Origin: Hermatobates lingyangjiaoensis | Taxonomy: Eukaryota > Arthropoda > Insecta > Hemiptera > Hermatobatidae | Assembly (NCBI GenBank): GCA_026182355.1 | Contig: JAPFBL010000036.1 | Location: forward strand, 1,116,001-1,180,000 | Length of the DNA: 64,000 nt | Direction: 5' to 3' | In this document: in pieces, positions 35,691 through 50,500 of the stretch | How the letters are laid out: each line of letters starts with the position of its first letter | Numbering within the stretch: position 1 is the stretch's first letter | Notes under the pieces: model-generated | What the model was told of the DNA's origin: nothing | What the model saw: only the letters and a program-made list of their open reading frames with translations | Database searches by the model: none | Program-made: the position numbers and the translations under genes

Positions 35691-37687
35691 AAGAAGAGAA
35701 GAAGAAATATATATATATATACTCGCTCCCTCCTTCACACGCTCTCTGTCAATCTGTTCCTTTATATCACTCCTTATTCCTTTTTTTGACACTATTTAAT
35801 ACTGATACTTCCTGTTTTTATCATTGTTAACTTTATTTTTTTCCCAATTCTCTTTAGAAATAACACAATATTAGAACTAGCAAAATATATTCGATGGTCT
35901 GAAGTTGTAATTAAGGTAATTAAACTAGTGATTTCATAGCATGTCTTATCAACAATTATTTCGAAATATTATTAATTAATTCAATATTATTACAACCTCC
36001 AGCACCCCTGTTAAAACAAACCTGTTAACCCTACTGCTTAGTGTTCTATACTGTTATTGACATGTGCAGTCATAATTTATAATTATCTTACGCATTAATG
36101 CAATTATATTAAGGGTGGCTAGAGGTGATTAGAGATGGTTCAGTGGTATGGCCAGATGGCTCAGGCACGCGTATAGATCAACACAGGTTAGAGGTAGTTT
36201 GATAATAATATTAAATTATTATCAAATACCTCACAATGTTATTCAAATGCGATAATGTCAATATTATGACAACCTTCAACACCTTGAATAATGGTTCAAT
36301 ACTACTGGTACTACTGTATAAGATCAATACAGCCTGAAGTAAAACTGACTTTCTTGGAAGCCAAGACACTATGGGCACTGATTCACTCATCCTCTAGAAC
36401 TCTAAACTATTTTACTAACTACGCGAAATATTATTATTAACAATCAACTAATATTATTATAACATTAATTATTAAAATTTTCTAATTAACTCGATTATAA
36501 TGATATTGGATGATATTTCAATCTAAAATGCCTTTCTTATATTGAATTACATGTGTATTGTAATGATTGAAAATACTGGTCTCTTGTTTTAAATAGATAA
36601 ATTTAATTGGATTTATATTTTTCAGAGCAATCGAATGAAAGAAAAAGAAATGTACACTGTTGATACTGGAAATTTGGAGGCATTTATGGCTAATATTGAA
36701 GAAAGACTTAATAATCAAAATAAAAATGTAGACATGGAAACTACCTTTGGAAAGTTAGAAAATACCTTAACAAACAATTTTAATTCTCTAGAAACATCAC
36801 TTATCAGAGTAGGAGATAAATTAGAAAGACTGGAAGCATTTACTGATTCTAAACTTTCTGAATTGAACGAAAGCATAGATTTGTCAGAGAAAAGTACCAA
36901 AGAAATGATTAAATCCTCTTCAATGAATAGCTTACAATCTTTTCAAAAGCTAGTAACATTAGAAGAAATTCTTCAAATAGGTCAAATAAAAATGTCTGAA
37001 TCTATGAGCAACTTAACTAATAAACTAGAAAATTTACTCTCTTCTATGACTACAGCTAAGCCACAAGAACTGTCCGATGCTCTAGACAAAATTGAAAAAG
37101 TGCTTCTACAAACCGCAGACAATGTGATGGATACAAAAAAGAGAGTTGAATATGGAGTGCATCAAATTCTTTTAGAAGTGGGGGAAGTTGTTAAAACACA
37201 AGGGAAAGAGCTGAACAATACAGTAAATACCCGTTTCAATGATATTTCTAGTAAAATCCTTGAAAACCAAAATGAAGGTTTAACAGATTTAAGCAGTAAA
37301 GTTCAAACAGAAATTAGTCAGGTATGGAGGCAGATTGGAATCATGCATCAACAACTCTCTGCTTCTGCAGGAGCACTGGATTCTTTACTGAAACAGACAG
37401 AGACCTATGTGAACGGCAGTTTGACAACTATGAATGGGATGGAAAATAAAGTGGCGCTTATTACAGGTAGAATGAATGAGGTAAACGAAAACCTCAATCA
37501 CCTTCTGGGCAGACTATCTCTAGTTACCCAAGAGTTCAATCTTACGAAAAATACTTTATCCAAAACTTTAGACAATATCAGATCGAGCTTCAAGGAGGTC
37601 AAAGAAAAAGCAAAGAACTTGTCTTCTGGACCAAACCCAATATCAAGCAATGAAGAATCTGCTGATATCAACAATACCCTCCGATAA
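29699..37687 (+). CDS. Secreted coiled-coil protein, 3 coding exons, about 451 aa
   Basis: Exons are 29699-29772, 30195-30414 and 36626-37687; splice phases (2, then 0) join into one frame ending at TAA. The first exon opens with ATG-ATG right after a TTTTAG acceptor, so a 5' UTR exon probably lies upstream. Residues 1-20 (MMIFSAFLGILLIPSAIGAA) look like a signal peptide, so the product is probably secreted. Exon 2 is a highly charged helix containing LERHEYRER and LDKRERQQD; the 353-codon last exon is heptad-rich, Ser/Asn/Thr-rich coiled coil with no cysteine and several N-x-S/T sites, ending at a soft Ser/Asn tail. No enzymatic domain is visible. Exon 2 resembles unnamed arthropod secreted coiled-coil proteins as I remember them, but I cannot name a family. 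Intron 2 (6.2 kb) is packed with transposons. Structure is well supported; function is unknown. Confidence 0.78.
30867..31554. mobile_element. Non-autonomous hAT element, 688 bp, in intron 2
   Basis: Ends carry GCGTTTCCCAAAG and TTTGGGAAACCCTG. Flanked by identical 8-mers cactagat (30859-30866 and 31555-31562), a perfect hAT-type duplication. The first bases are decayed (AAGCG). Contains a 14-G run and GGGGGCGGT subrepeats. No transposase ORF. Confidence 0.87.
31563..32280. other. Intron 2 of the coiled-coil gene, nothing recognised
   Basis: AT-rich. The minus-strand ORF at 31923-32108 begins with a hydrophobic stretch but has no support. Confidence 0.35.
32281..33458 (+). mobile_element. 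Repeat R, 1.2-kb internally shorter copy
   Basis: Left end AAAATCTGGAGTGGCCTACA and right end TTTTTTAACGATCACTATAC then CTTTACTTATAAAGTAAAG match 24921-26572, with a shorter interior. Contains ACACACAC near 33310. Confidence 0.68.
33583..33691. repeat. Compound (TC)n(TA)n microsatellite
   Basis: A CT-rich dinucleotide tract of about 70 bases followed by a TA tract of about 36 bases, abutting the truncated 5' side of a PLE fragment. Confidence 0.9.
33692..34019 (+). pseudogene. Penelope-like element, C-terminal GIY-YIG endonuclease fragment
   Basis: An open frame reading YSIRREDKKSALFIHIRDSN then HVINWNEA, with RRNIVESALIKNFYE downstream, matches the C-terminal part of PLE GIY-YIG endonucleases (SAL-x-xH, H-x-x-x-W, E-x-x-x-I blocks). 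It is truncated at its 5' side by the microsatellite and ends at a normal stop. A hammerhead-like motif follows 30 bases after the stop, as expected in the terminal repeat. Confidence 0.75.
34049..34084 (+). ncRNA. Hammerhead ribozyme-like motif, helix III AGGCCT
   Basis: Helix I GCTCT (34049-34053) pairs perfectly with AGAGC (34080-34084). The core is CCGAAGA (second base C instead of T), then one extra base, helix II GT..AC, GAA (34070-34072), self-complementary AGGCCT (34073-34078) and T34079 as cleavage base. Directly downstream of the PLE endonuclease stop. Confidence 0.55.
34215..34246 (-). ncRNA. Hammerhead ribozyme-like motif, helix III ATAT
   Basis: On the minus strand: core CCGATGA (34243-34237), one extra C, helix II GAC..GUC, GAA, self-complementary ATAT, C34218 as cleavage base. 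Helix I pairs only two bases. It lies downstream of the minus-strand PLE fragment 34519-35638. Confidence 0.45.
34380..34518 (-). other. A-rich 3' region of the PLE fragment
   Basis: Low-complexity AATAAA/TAAAA tract of about 130 bases between the endonuclease end and the terminal repeat. Similar low-complexity sequence lies inside the 275-bp tandem unit at 21326-22135. Confidence 0.5.
34519..35638 (-). pseudogene. Penelope-like element, C-terminal RT plus GIY-YIG endonuclease, damaged
   Basis: The RT part (34826-35638) begins just before motif C (TRYIDDIFFIW) and continues with ISFTHQVSSNKITFLDVDV and the thumb/linker region to a Cys-rich CGRSRCQTCLIINPNPFF. After a frame break the endonuclease follows: FTVWTAPSVV-type start, then NLPIAIHSNSHGLDFNHCF and LRASEEAIICLLKARSPPGL. 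The 5' side is cut off by a (TA)n run at about 35650-35686. It belongs to a different PLE clade from 1801-3552. Confidence 0.82.
35700..36620. other. Intron 2, proximal to exon 3, nothing recognised
   Basis: A candidate internal exon at 35854-35915 was rejected because the phase-0 reading from its acceptor meets an immediate stop. Confidence 0.4.
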
Positions 37688-37912
37688 ACTTTTCATTATT
37701 CTACCTAATGACTTAATTTAGCAATAGTTATATCCTAAACAATTAAATTTAATAATTATGTACGAATACAAAGTCAAATTTGTTTTTATTGTATACTTCT
37801 TAAATTTTATAATTTATTATTTATATTCTATCATTTATATCATATTTTTTAATTTATACAATTAATTCAATGCTACATTGCTATTCATACAGAATCAGAT
37901 GTAATTAATTTG

Positions 37913-38103
37913 AATAAAACAGAACTTCCTGGTTTTAGTTTTGTTAATAATTAAATTATGGAATTTGCATAAGCAAAAGATGATAGTTGATATATTTTTT
38001 TTTATTTGAAACCACAATTATATATATATTTAAAATTTGATTTGCTTCAAGATGTGGAGCTGAAGAGTTCTTCCAATTTTCAAATTACCTTTTAAACAAT
38101 AAA
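37913..38103 (+). promoter_or_regulatory. Candidate poly(A) signals for the coiled-coil gene
   Basis: AATAAA occurs at 37913-37918 and again at 38098-38103, 226 and 411 bases after the stop codon. Either could end the transcript; AT-rich DNA makes chance matches common. Confidence 0.4.
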
Positions 38104-38724
38104 ACATTGAATATATTTGAATAATTTTATTAATTCCAAGTTTTGAGGTTCTTTTATTATTTTTTTTTTACTCTCATCGATTGAAACTCTCTGAGAAAAG
38201 AAATAGACATTTTGTCTTTTTCAAGAAGATGCACATATTGTAAAATGTTATCACACAATGAATTGTTATTAAATGTAGTGGTGTATAATGAGGCGTTAAC
38301 CAAAGCATATCAAACATTTGTCATTTTGCACAAACAAAATAGATAGTTTTCCCTATCTATTGGCAATTCGAAAAAGTGAAAGTCTATATAAATGCTGCTA
38401 GGGAGCTCATGAGAATTGAATTTTAAAAAAAAGAAATAAATTAGTAAATGCAAAATTTAAATTTGATATTCAGTCTACAGTTTAAAACAGAATGAACTGG
38501 ACGTTTAATAAACCAATTATATAATTTTATCACCTAAATTATCCTGGTATTCAACTTAATTTATTGCTATAAACATCATTCATTTTTTATTTGTATACAA
38601 TTTCTTATTTACTCTTAAGATCTATAAATTTGTAGTTGTACAACTGTACAACAAATGACATTCAGATGCCATAAATAAATAGTTGTTCTAAATTATTTAA
38701 CCAAATTGGTACTGTAGTATAGTA

Positions 38725-39132
38725 CGGGGGTGGGGAATCTTTCTTGGAGTAAAGGCCATTTTAGCACCATCCACTTCCCCAAAAGGCCACCAAGAATAGA
38801 TAAGCAAATTCTTATATAATAGTTTTATTGTAAAATACTTGATCTATCATTATATTACTAGATCAGTACATCTAAATCTGTTTTGCATCTTTCAAAAGAT
38901 TCAGTAGTGTCCTTACTGCCTTCGTTTATTACATTTGTTAACCCAGGAAAATTATTTTCCATAAGCTTAGACTTTTCAAGTAATGATTAATGAATAGTCT
39001 TCTTCCTAAATGCCAGAATTTTTTTGTCCTTATTACCATAATTGTAATTCTTTATATTTTGAAACATTTTTCTCAACAAACTGTAGAAGGCCACATTTCA
39101 CGGTTCAAAAGGCTGCGGTTTCCCCACGCCTG
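38725..39132. mobile_element. Non-autonomous hAT element, copy 2
   Basis: Near-identical to 8395-8819 over most of its length. Ends CGGGGGTGGGGAATC and TTTCCCCACGCCTG. Flanking 8-mers gtatagta (38717-38724) and gtacagta (39133-39140) match at 7 of 8. The low divergence between copies implies recent activity. Confidence 0.85.
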
Positions 39133-39140
39133 GTACAGTA

Positions 39141-40527
39141 CGATCTAATGTTCTTTTTCAAAGAAAGATAGAATGTTTCATATAATGATTTATCTTTAAT
39201 GGCTTTTAAAATTTTATAATTTTTACATAAACTCGTAACATTAACTTAACAGAAGTACTGAATGATATTTTAAAAAAATGAAAGTTTAAATACCTTTTTT
39301 CAGTTGGTTTCTAGATGAGTTTCGCGTTTATAGTTCTATATTGCATCTTCCAATTGTCCTGATTTCAAAGAAAAAAAAGACGTTCATTAACTTTTTAAGT
39401 TAATTAAGTTGATTAACATTTTAAGTGGATACCAATGGCAAACATTTTTTACTCTTATGTTTATAGTTTTGTCATAAAATGTTTTTGAACTCTAAAATGT
39501 TCTATCATGCACCTTTACTATTATGTAATTTTAATAAAACTGTGCAGCTCATCTTTTTATAAGGGATACATTTTTTTTCCTTTCTTAATAATTTATCTTT
39601 AATTTTAATCATAATTTATAATATTTAAATTAATATTATTCAATAATAATTTATTTTTCTTAATACATAAAACTATCCTCAATATAAAACAGAGGTCGTA
39701 AATTGTTGATAATATAGAAAGACATTCATACGGAAAAAATAAGAAAAAATTGTTTGGTTCATATCAAAGTCATTTTAAATTGATTTATTTGGTTCTTGAA
39801 ATACCTAGCCCCACAATTATTTCTACAATATTACAAAATGTTCCGGAGATACAAGATATATATGTAATACTAGACGACCCGTGACCCCTTGTGTCACTCA
39901 GTGTTAAGAAATGATTGCAACAATTAATAAAATACATTCACTGAATGTGATTGACAGTTGTAACTTGTTATTAAGCCATGAAAACAAAGATTCTTATGTG
40001 GCCCCAAGCTTTTGAGGTAATATTCTTAACATGATTCTAGAAATATGCACAGTAAGTATATTTAGCAAAACAAAAATCATTTAAAAGTAAAAAATGCCAT
40101 TGATTTTATTACATAAATAAATAAAACATCAATTCAAGTTATATAAACAATTAAGCAACTAACAAAACCTGTAAATTGAAATATTCCATTTTAGTACCTC
40201 ACATAATGGAATATTTATTAGTACCTCACATTAACATTTATTAAACGTATTTAAGCGACATTTGTGTTCAAGTTTGTATTCCTAAAACTATTCATTTTAA
40301 ACCTCAATGTAATAGTTTATTATATAGACATTCGGAATTTCATACAACTGTTTAATGCTTAAGTTCCAAATACGAATCTTAAATCTGAACGTTTGCTTTG
40401 AAAGTTTGATTTTGAAGCTGGTAAACTAACAAATTCCAGAAATATAAAATTTGTTTTATATATATATGTATAACAAGAATTAAAAGTAAATGCGTGAAAT
40501 AAAAAAAAAAACATCTTCTAAACAACA
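39141..40527. other. AT-rich intergenic DNA, nothing recognised
   Basis: No exon. The short phrase CTAGACGACCCGTGACCCC near 39872 looks like a transposon end, but no partner end was found. Confidence 0.35.
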
Positions 40528-40654
40528 ATAAGATTTCCAAAAATGGGACTAAAGATCTTTCGTAGAAAACGACTGGTTAGGTTTCTTCTATAACAAAAAT
40601 AAATTTTACATCTAGAGTCATTAATTTCATCTAGAGTTATTAATTTAAATACAT
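40528..40654 (-). repeat. Direct repeat containing a decayed PLE family A end, copy 1
   Basis: About 127 bp, repeated in the same orientation at 41570-41696. The minus strand contains GAAAGATCTTTAGTCCC and CTTATTGTTGTTTAG, recognisable as the 3' part of PLE family A; the CTGANGA core is lost. Confidence 0.7.
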
Positions 40655-41278
40655 GATTTTTAAATTCTTCCTCACCGAAATTTTAAGTAGTGATAATAAT
40701 CTTTATTGTTATTTACCTTATTGTTTCGTTATTCATTTAACATATTTTTATTTCATTTAGTTATTTTTATATTTCACTTTAGTCGACTTTATTTATTTTC
40801 CTCCTTCTTTATTTTGTTTTCTTTCCAGAATTATTAAACATATTATTATTATTATTTTTTAGTTTTCTTTTTCGCTCCTTTTTATGAACACAACGTTGAC
40901 TACACAGAGTGGCCCATTATTCTTTAGTTTTGAAGACGAACATCAAATGTCTATGTCCATCACAATTAAGAGAAGAGCCAACCTCAAGTACAGATTAGAG
41001 ATTAAAGCAATCAATTAACTTGTAGGTTGTAATAAATCATTTTGAATAAAAAGTCCATAGTGATATAAATAAATATATATAGTGCATAATAAAATGTATA
41101 CAAAGTATTGTTACCTTAAATAAACAGAAAGTCCATACAGTTGCTTGGCAATTTTAAATCTATGAAGAGCTTAACCAGAAAAGTTTTTAATTTATATCAA
41201 TGGTACTGCAAATGTAAAAGTGGGGTGCAAATTTGGAAAAGTGACCACTTTGAAAAAAAGAGTGCCACATTGATGAAA

Positions 41279-41542
41279 AAGTTTTCGTTATAAGAATCTA
41301 AAAAATTGGCTACCAGTCAAGATTCTTGGCATTCGGATACTCGGAACTCATTAAATCACAAAATTAAAGACATGGATAGTCTGTCTCAACATAGTCTGTC
41401 AGAGAAGAATTTGAAAGGACAGTGCTTTGTATGTAGTTTTATACAAATACTTGAGACTGTACCTTACAAAGTTCAACTCTTACCAGAATTAGAGCAAATG
41501 GCAACCCTGGACAAAATTAAATGTTGTCATTTAAAACTCTGA
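41279..41542 (+). CDS. Unrecognised ORF between two direct repeats
   Basis: An open frame of about 80 codons (ATSQDSWHSDTRNSLNHKIK near its start, ends CCHLKL) has more balanced composition than the surrounding DNA. No domain is recognised and no splice sites could be assigned. It could be the interior of the element whose ends are the 127-bp direct repeats. Confidence 0.18.
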
Positions 41543-41569
41543 ATAACTATTCGATAAGAGAGTGCTGTT

Positions 41570-41696
41570 ATAAGATTTCCAAAAATGAGACCAAAATCTT
41601 TCGTAGAAAATAACTGGTTAGGTTTCTTATATAACAGAAATAAATTTTACATTTAGAGTCATTAATTTTATCTAGAGTTATTAATTTAAATACATA
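41570..41696 (-). repeat. Direct repeat containing a decayed PLE family A end, copy 2
   Basis: Diverged second copy of 40528-40654. Here GAAAGATC has become GAAAGATT. Confidence 0.7.
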
Positions 41697-41699
41697 ATT

Positions 41700-42430
41700 A
41701 TGTACGTTACAGAGGTGTAACGTACTCCTCTGAGATGTTTTAGTGATAGACAACTTTAACGTTTCAGTGAAACTGAACATACACAATGATAACTTGGGAG
41801 TCGAATCATCACCAAAAGTCAATCTGTGCTTTGAGCAAGTATTCTTTCCTTTATATTGCATTGAGGTGTCTCACTCATAGAATCCCAGGCTACCGGAAGC
41901 AACTTTGGAAAACGTTGATATAGATCATTTTAGATTTTGTTTTTTATAAACTAAAATTTGAGTTTCATCCAATAAAGATGTTGAAATTCCTGTTATGAGA
42001 TATTTTGCAAAATAATTTTTTTAAAAAGTCATAATTTTCAAATAGTAAAAACTGTAGTATAAAAACTCTTTTTTTATTGGTTATATTGTATTAAAAAAAA
42101 CTTCCAATGTTTGCATATAATTAATGAATAAAATATAATACAAATTTAGTAAAAAATTAATAATTAATGACTCTCTAGTAAAATTAGTTTTAAAAAAGTT
42201 AAACTGGCAATCAGTGTTGCAGGAAAGTGGATGAATTTCAATTCTGCCGTGTTGATGTCAGTTCTAACTTAGAACTGTTTTATACTTTTATTGTTCATCC
42301 ACTTTCATGTTTTATTTCGAAAGCATTTATACTATTAAATTGGTAAGAGTTCTTTGGATAAAGTAATATATGATTACATTAATAGAACTTGCATGTAATG
42401 AAGATGTTTTGACATTTTCTGTTAATTTTG
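41700..42430. other. Upstream region of PSMD14
   Basis: Should contain the promoter and 5' UTR exon of PSMD14, since the ATG exon starts at a splice acceptor. I cannot point to a TATA box or exon border. Confidence 0.35.
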
Positions 42431-42448
42431 TTATTTTAGAAACTCTAA

Positions 42449-46183
<3,735 letters not shown>

Positions 46184-46215
46184 TCTATTTATTACCATTT
46201 CTAATGTATTAAATT

Positions 46216-46221
46216 AATAAA
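46216..46221 (+). promoter_or_regulatory. Poly(A) signal of PSMD14
   Basis: AATAAA lies 33 bases after the TGA stop, followed by a T-rich tract. The short 3' UTR this implies is plausible. Confidence 0.65.
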
Positions 46222-46229
46222 ACATTTTT

Positions 46230-47520
46230 TTATTTACACTATAATGTTTAAATACAGTTGTATAATTCGTATATTTTCCTTTGATATACCTTTCACTGAG
46301 TCGTTTGATTTTGATCTTATAGACTGGAAAACTTGAAATACCCTTAACTATCTAATAAGTCAGTTAAATGATAAAAAATCATTTATTTTTGTAACTTGCT
46401 GAAGTCAGTAATATTGCATTAGCGGATATGAGGACAGTTCAGTAAATCACTGAGTATCATTTAAAGTAGAGGATAATTACTAATTGTAATCCAATTCATA
46501 GTTGTTCATAATCATACCTGTAAATTAAAGGATAATCCTTTCATTAACAGTAAATATCAAGAATGTTTTATTTTGTCATTAAGTTTAAAACTCTAAGGAG
46601 TACAATATAGCATGAGAATAATACAGGGTTCATAGTTTTAATAGGCATGATTCCAGTTAGGAATATTTTTTTCAAACATTTCGTCATGCAGCGCTTATTA
46701 CGTCCCTAGCAAAATTTGCAAAGTATACCTGGTTTAACTCTTCAAAATAATGCTTATTTATGAAGTTAGGATCACTTTATCGAAATTTAATATATACAAA
46801 AGTTATTCACAGTAACAAAAAGGAAAGTTCAGTTGGTTTTTTTCTTTCATTCTGTAAAAATCATTTAATATTAGGAAGTTTCGTGTTAACATTCCAATTT
46901 GGCACTAAACTGGGAAAACATCAAAATACAATATAACCTTCCTTTTACATCTACAGCTGTCTTTAACATACATAGGAATTTCAAAGAAAACTTAATATGA
47001 AGGCTTGGTTGGAGGCTACTGTCACATGAGTAAGACAGAGTCTGAGAATCGAAAGTGGAACCTCACTCACTCTATCAAAGATAACCCGTGTATAAACTCC
47101 TCATTTATTTGTTTGTTCTTTCATATTTTACATTATTACACAAAACTTTTCATTGAATTTCAGTTTTAAATACAATAATAACTACATTCATTACTTCAAA
47201 ATTTAAATAATTTGCGTAAGGTTATCGCTTGTATTTGGAAACACTATGGTAAATATAAATGTAAGAGAAAAACAATAATTTTGCATAAACAACGAAGTCA
47301 GTGAAATTTAATATTAACCATTAAAAGCTTACTGTCACAAAAAGTTTAACATCTGTTCATTCATGCTAGAACAGAGTGTCTTCCAACATAGAACTTCTGT
47401 CTCACTTATCAATGAAGTCAGGTTATTACCTCCAAGGTTATTTTAGATTTAACCTCCCCTATGGTTAGTGGGCGTTGTTCTGTTTGATAGTACCTTCACT
47501 TGGAACTTGAAAATTCTGCT
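46230..47520. other. PSMD14-ATP6V1H intergenic spacer
   Basis: AT-rich with no ORF. The ATP6V1H promoter is expected close to 47450-47523, where the sequence becomes less AT-rich (GGTTAGTGGGCGTTG-like), but no core motif is certain. Confidence 0.35.
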
Positions 47521-47523
47521 AAA

Positions 47524-50500
47524 ATGGATTCGAAAAGTGTAAATGATTCCCTTCATTTTGCGGAAGAAAAAATTGGTAATTATAGAATGCATCATACATA
47601 TTGTATTATTCTTAATTTTCTTAGCTAATGGTTTGAAATATTTGTAAAAATATGTACTTCTTTAGATATGCTGGCAGCTACTAGTGTATTGCAGCAACAG
47701 GCTGCTGAAATACGTTCCCAGCGTATTAATTGGGATACATATGAACGGTTAGTATTACATTGAAAATATATTTCACTGAAACTTTTCAGTGAAAAGTATA
47801 TTTCCTCTGAAACTTTTTATAATTTCTTACAGTGGATTCATGATTACAAAAGAAGAGGAGGTCCTAATTACAAATTTTGACCGAGCTGATGCAAAAGGTA
47901 GAAATGATATTATTAAAGAATATCCTTTGAATCTTGCCAGGACCTTCCTGAATATATTGGACCATGTTTCTAAAGATTTGACAATACAGTACGTACTTGT
48001 AATGATAGACGACATGTTACAGGTATTTTACATTACTGAACATATGAATTAACGTAATTTAAATTTGTTGGTAGCTTCAAAGTATTTAGAATGAAAAGTT
48101 AAATGCTTATTATTTTTAATTGTTAATCTTAGGCCATTTAGTGTATTCATTAAAGATCTTATAGTATTTTCTACATAAATTGAAGTAACATTTCAGTGAT
48201 CGATCATAAAATATCATCTTTAATAATATCTCCAGAAATCCACTTATTTTATAAGAATACACTTTCATATTGAAATTTAGGACTTCTTCCCGAGAGTTTG
48301 CTGGTATATTAAATTTAATTTAATGTTTTTTGTCGTTTTTACCTTACAAATCAACGCTAGATTAAATATAAATTTGTTTACATCTAATGGAGTATAAGGT
48401 AATATACTATCATTTATATTACTTTTATTTTATATAATATAATAATATATTATGATTTATATTATTATATTATATTTTGATTTATATAATAATATAATAT
48501 CATTTCATAACCTAATACAAAGGATCATAATTCAAAATTTGTCTTTTCTTCTTCTGACAGTATAATAGAACATTATAATGATGTTCTCTGTGTACAATAT
48601 TTGGAATGTCATTCAGTTTTCAGAAGCTGTAAGTTGTTATAGAAGATTTTATAACTTCTATTTCGTTTCCTGGCCTTAAGGAAAATACTTCGTTTATTGA
48701 CAAAATTTTCTGAACTAGAGTCTTTAGTAGACTTAGTCAGTCTACTCGGTTTAGACTTACTATAATTAAAACAGAGGATAATTACTATTTGTAATCCGTT
48801 GTTCTATGACATAGAAACACTATGATATTTTAGTGTATCTAAACTTTACACTAAAGATTAGTGTATTAAAGTATTGTATCAAGTACAATACAATACTTCA
48901 ATTAAGACAATCAGAGTGTCTAATTGAAAAGTTCTTCCTCTACATATATTTGATAATTATATAGAAATTTGCTGTGTTTAGAAATGTATGTTGCTACTAA
49001 TTTATTATTGACCTTCTAGAAACAAGCTCTACATGGCAATCTTTTTATTAAAGATGACTTAAAATAGTAAGTAATCTAAGAGTTTATTTTGTAGTACGAA
49101 TTTACAGTTACTTCTTCGTGTTTTGCTAACATCCTTCCTGTCTTCCTTAATTATCAGTTGCAGTAAGAATCTGTGAAATATTGTTTTCCCAATTATAACG
49201 ATTTGTAATTTGCCATATTTATCCCATTCCTTATGATAAAATGTCTATATTTAAATGTGTATTGTTTCTTTTCCATGTTGTTTATTTAATAAATAAACTG
49301 TTAGATTGCTTACTATTTTAATATTATCGGAATTAAAAATTAATTATTGAGTCGAAGTATGAAAGTATTTTTTTTCTTTTCAGGAGGATAAATCAAGAGT
49401 AGAAATGTTCCGAGAATATTCTGTAAAAAATAAAGAGCCAGTTTTTGGACAATTGTTAAATTTATTAAATGGATCAGATGGTTTTATTGTCAATATGACT
49501 GCTAGAATAATTGCTAAAATTGCCTGTTGGAGCACACAGCTTATGGACAAAACAGATCTTAACTTTTACTTTTCTTGGCTGAAAGATCAACTGAAACTTC
49601 CTGTAAGTATTACTTCTCTTTTGTCTTAATTGCAATGTATAGGTAATACTGATTACTTGGAAGTTGTATACCCAAACCTTATTGAAAATTCTTTTATGTA
49701 ATCATATTTTTGTCTGATATTTAGCTGCATATAGCATTAATGCTTTCTTCAATATATATTACATGTAAGTTTATGATGGGAGGTGTTTTTAAAAAGGGCC
49801 ATGCAAAGAATAGTTCTTAGTTTTAATAAAAGTAACATTTCATTATACTTTTTAGTTGTTGAAATACAATTAACCTATTTATATTTTTCACTTATTGAAA
49901 AACCAACTTGTTCAATTATATGTTTTTTTTTAGAATAATGAATACATGCAGAGTGTAGGAAGATGCCTCCAGATGATGTTAAGAATAGATGAGTACCGTG
50001 CTCCATTTATTGCCGTTGATGGTATTTCTACGCTTCTTTCCGTTTTGTCAGGAAAAGCAAATTTCCAAATCCAGTACCAATTGACGTTTTGCCTTTGGGT
50101 TTTGACATTTAATCCGAAGTTAGCAGAGAGAATGAACAAGTAATATTTCATTTTACTTAATATTTTATAAACCTATTTTCATATTGTTTTGCACTATTTT
50201 TGTTTTTTGGTTTCGTCTATTTTAATCCAATTTTACTGGATTACTGGACAATACAATAGTTAAAATATTTATAACTTTTTATATTTCTCATATCATTGAG
50301 AAAAGAAAAATTATTTTCTTTTGGGAAAAAATTAAAGTAACTTTAAACATAATTAATTGGAATAATGGGTCAGTGAAACGATGGACAATTTGGATGTTCA
50401 TATATCCTGAATGTAGAGTAGTCACAATGGTGATTATACAAAACATGTATTTGTTTCTATTTCGTTACTAAACATATGTACATACATTTTGTTACATGAA

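Noticed and set aside
35854..35915. Internal exon of the secreted coiled-coil gene (acceptor TTTAG, donor GTAATT)
   Set aside because: Exon 2 ends in phase 0 and this segment would read AAA TAA at once; direct splicing of 30414 to 36626 keeps the frame.
36715..36900. Minus-strand ORF of 61 codons
   Set aside because: Antisense shadow of the coiled-coil gene's last exon.
49930..50151. Minus-strand ORF of 73 codons
   Set aside because: Antisense shadow of ATP6V1H exon 5.
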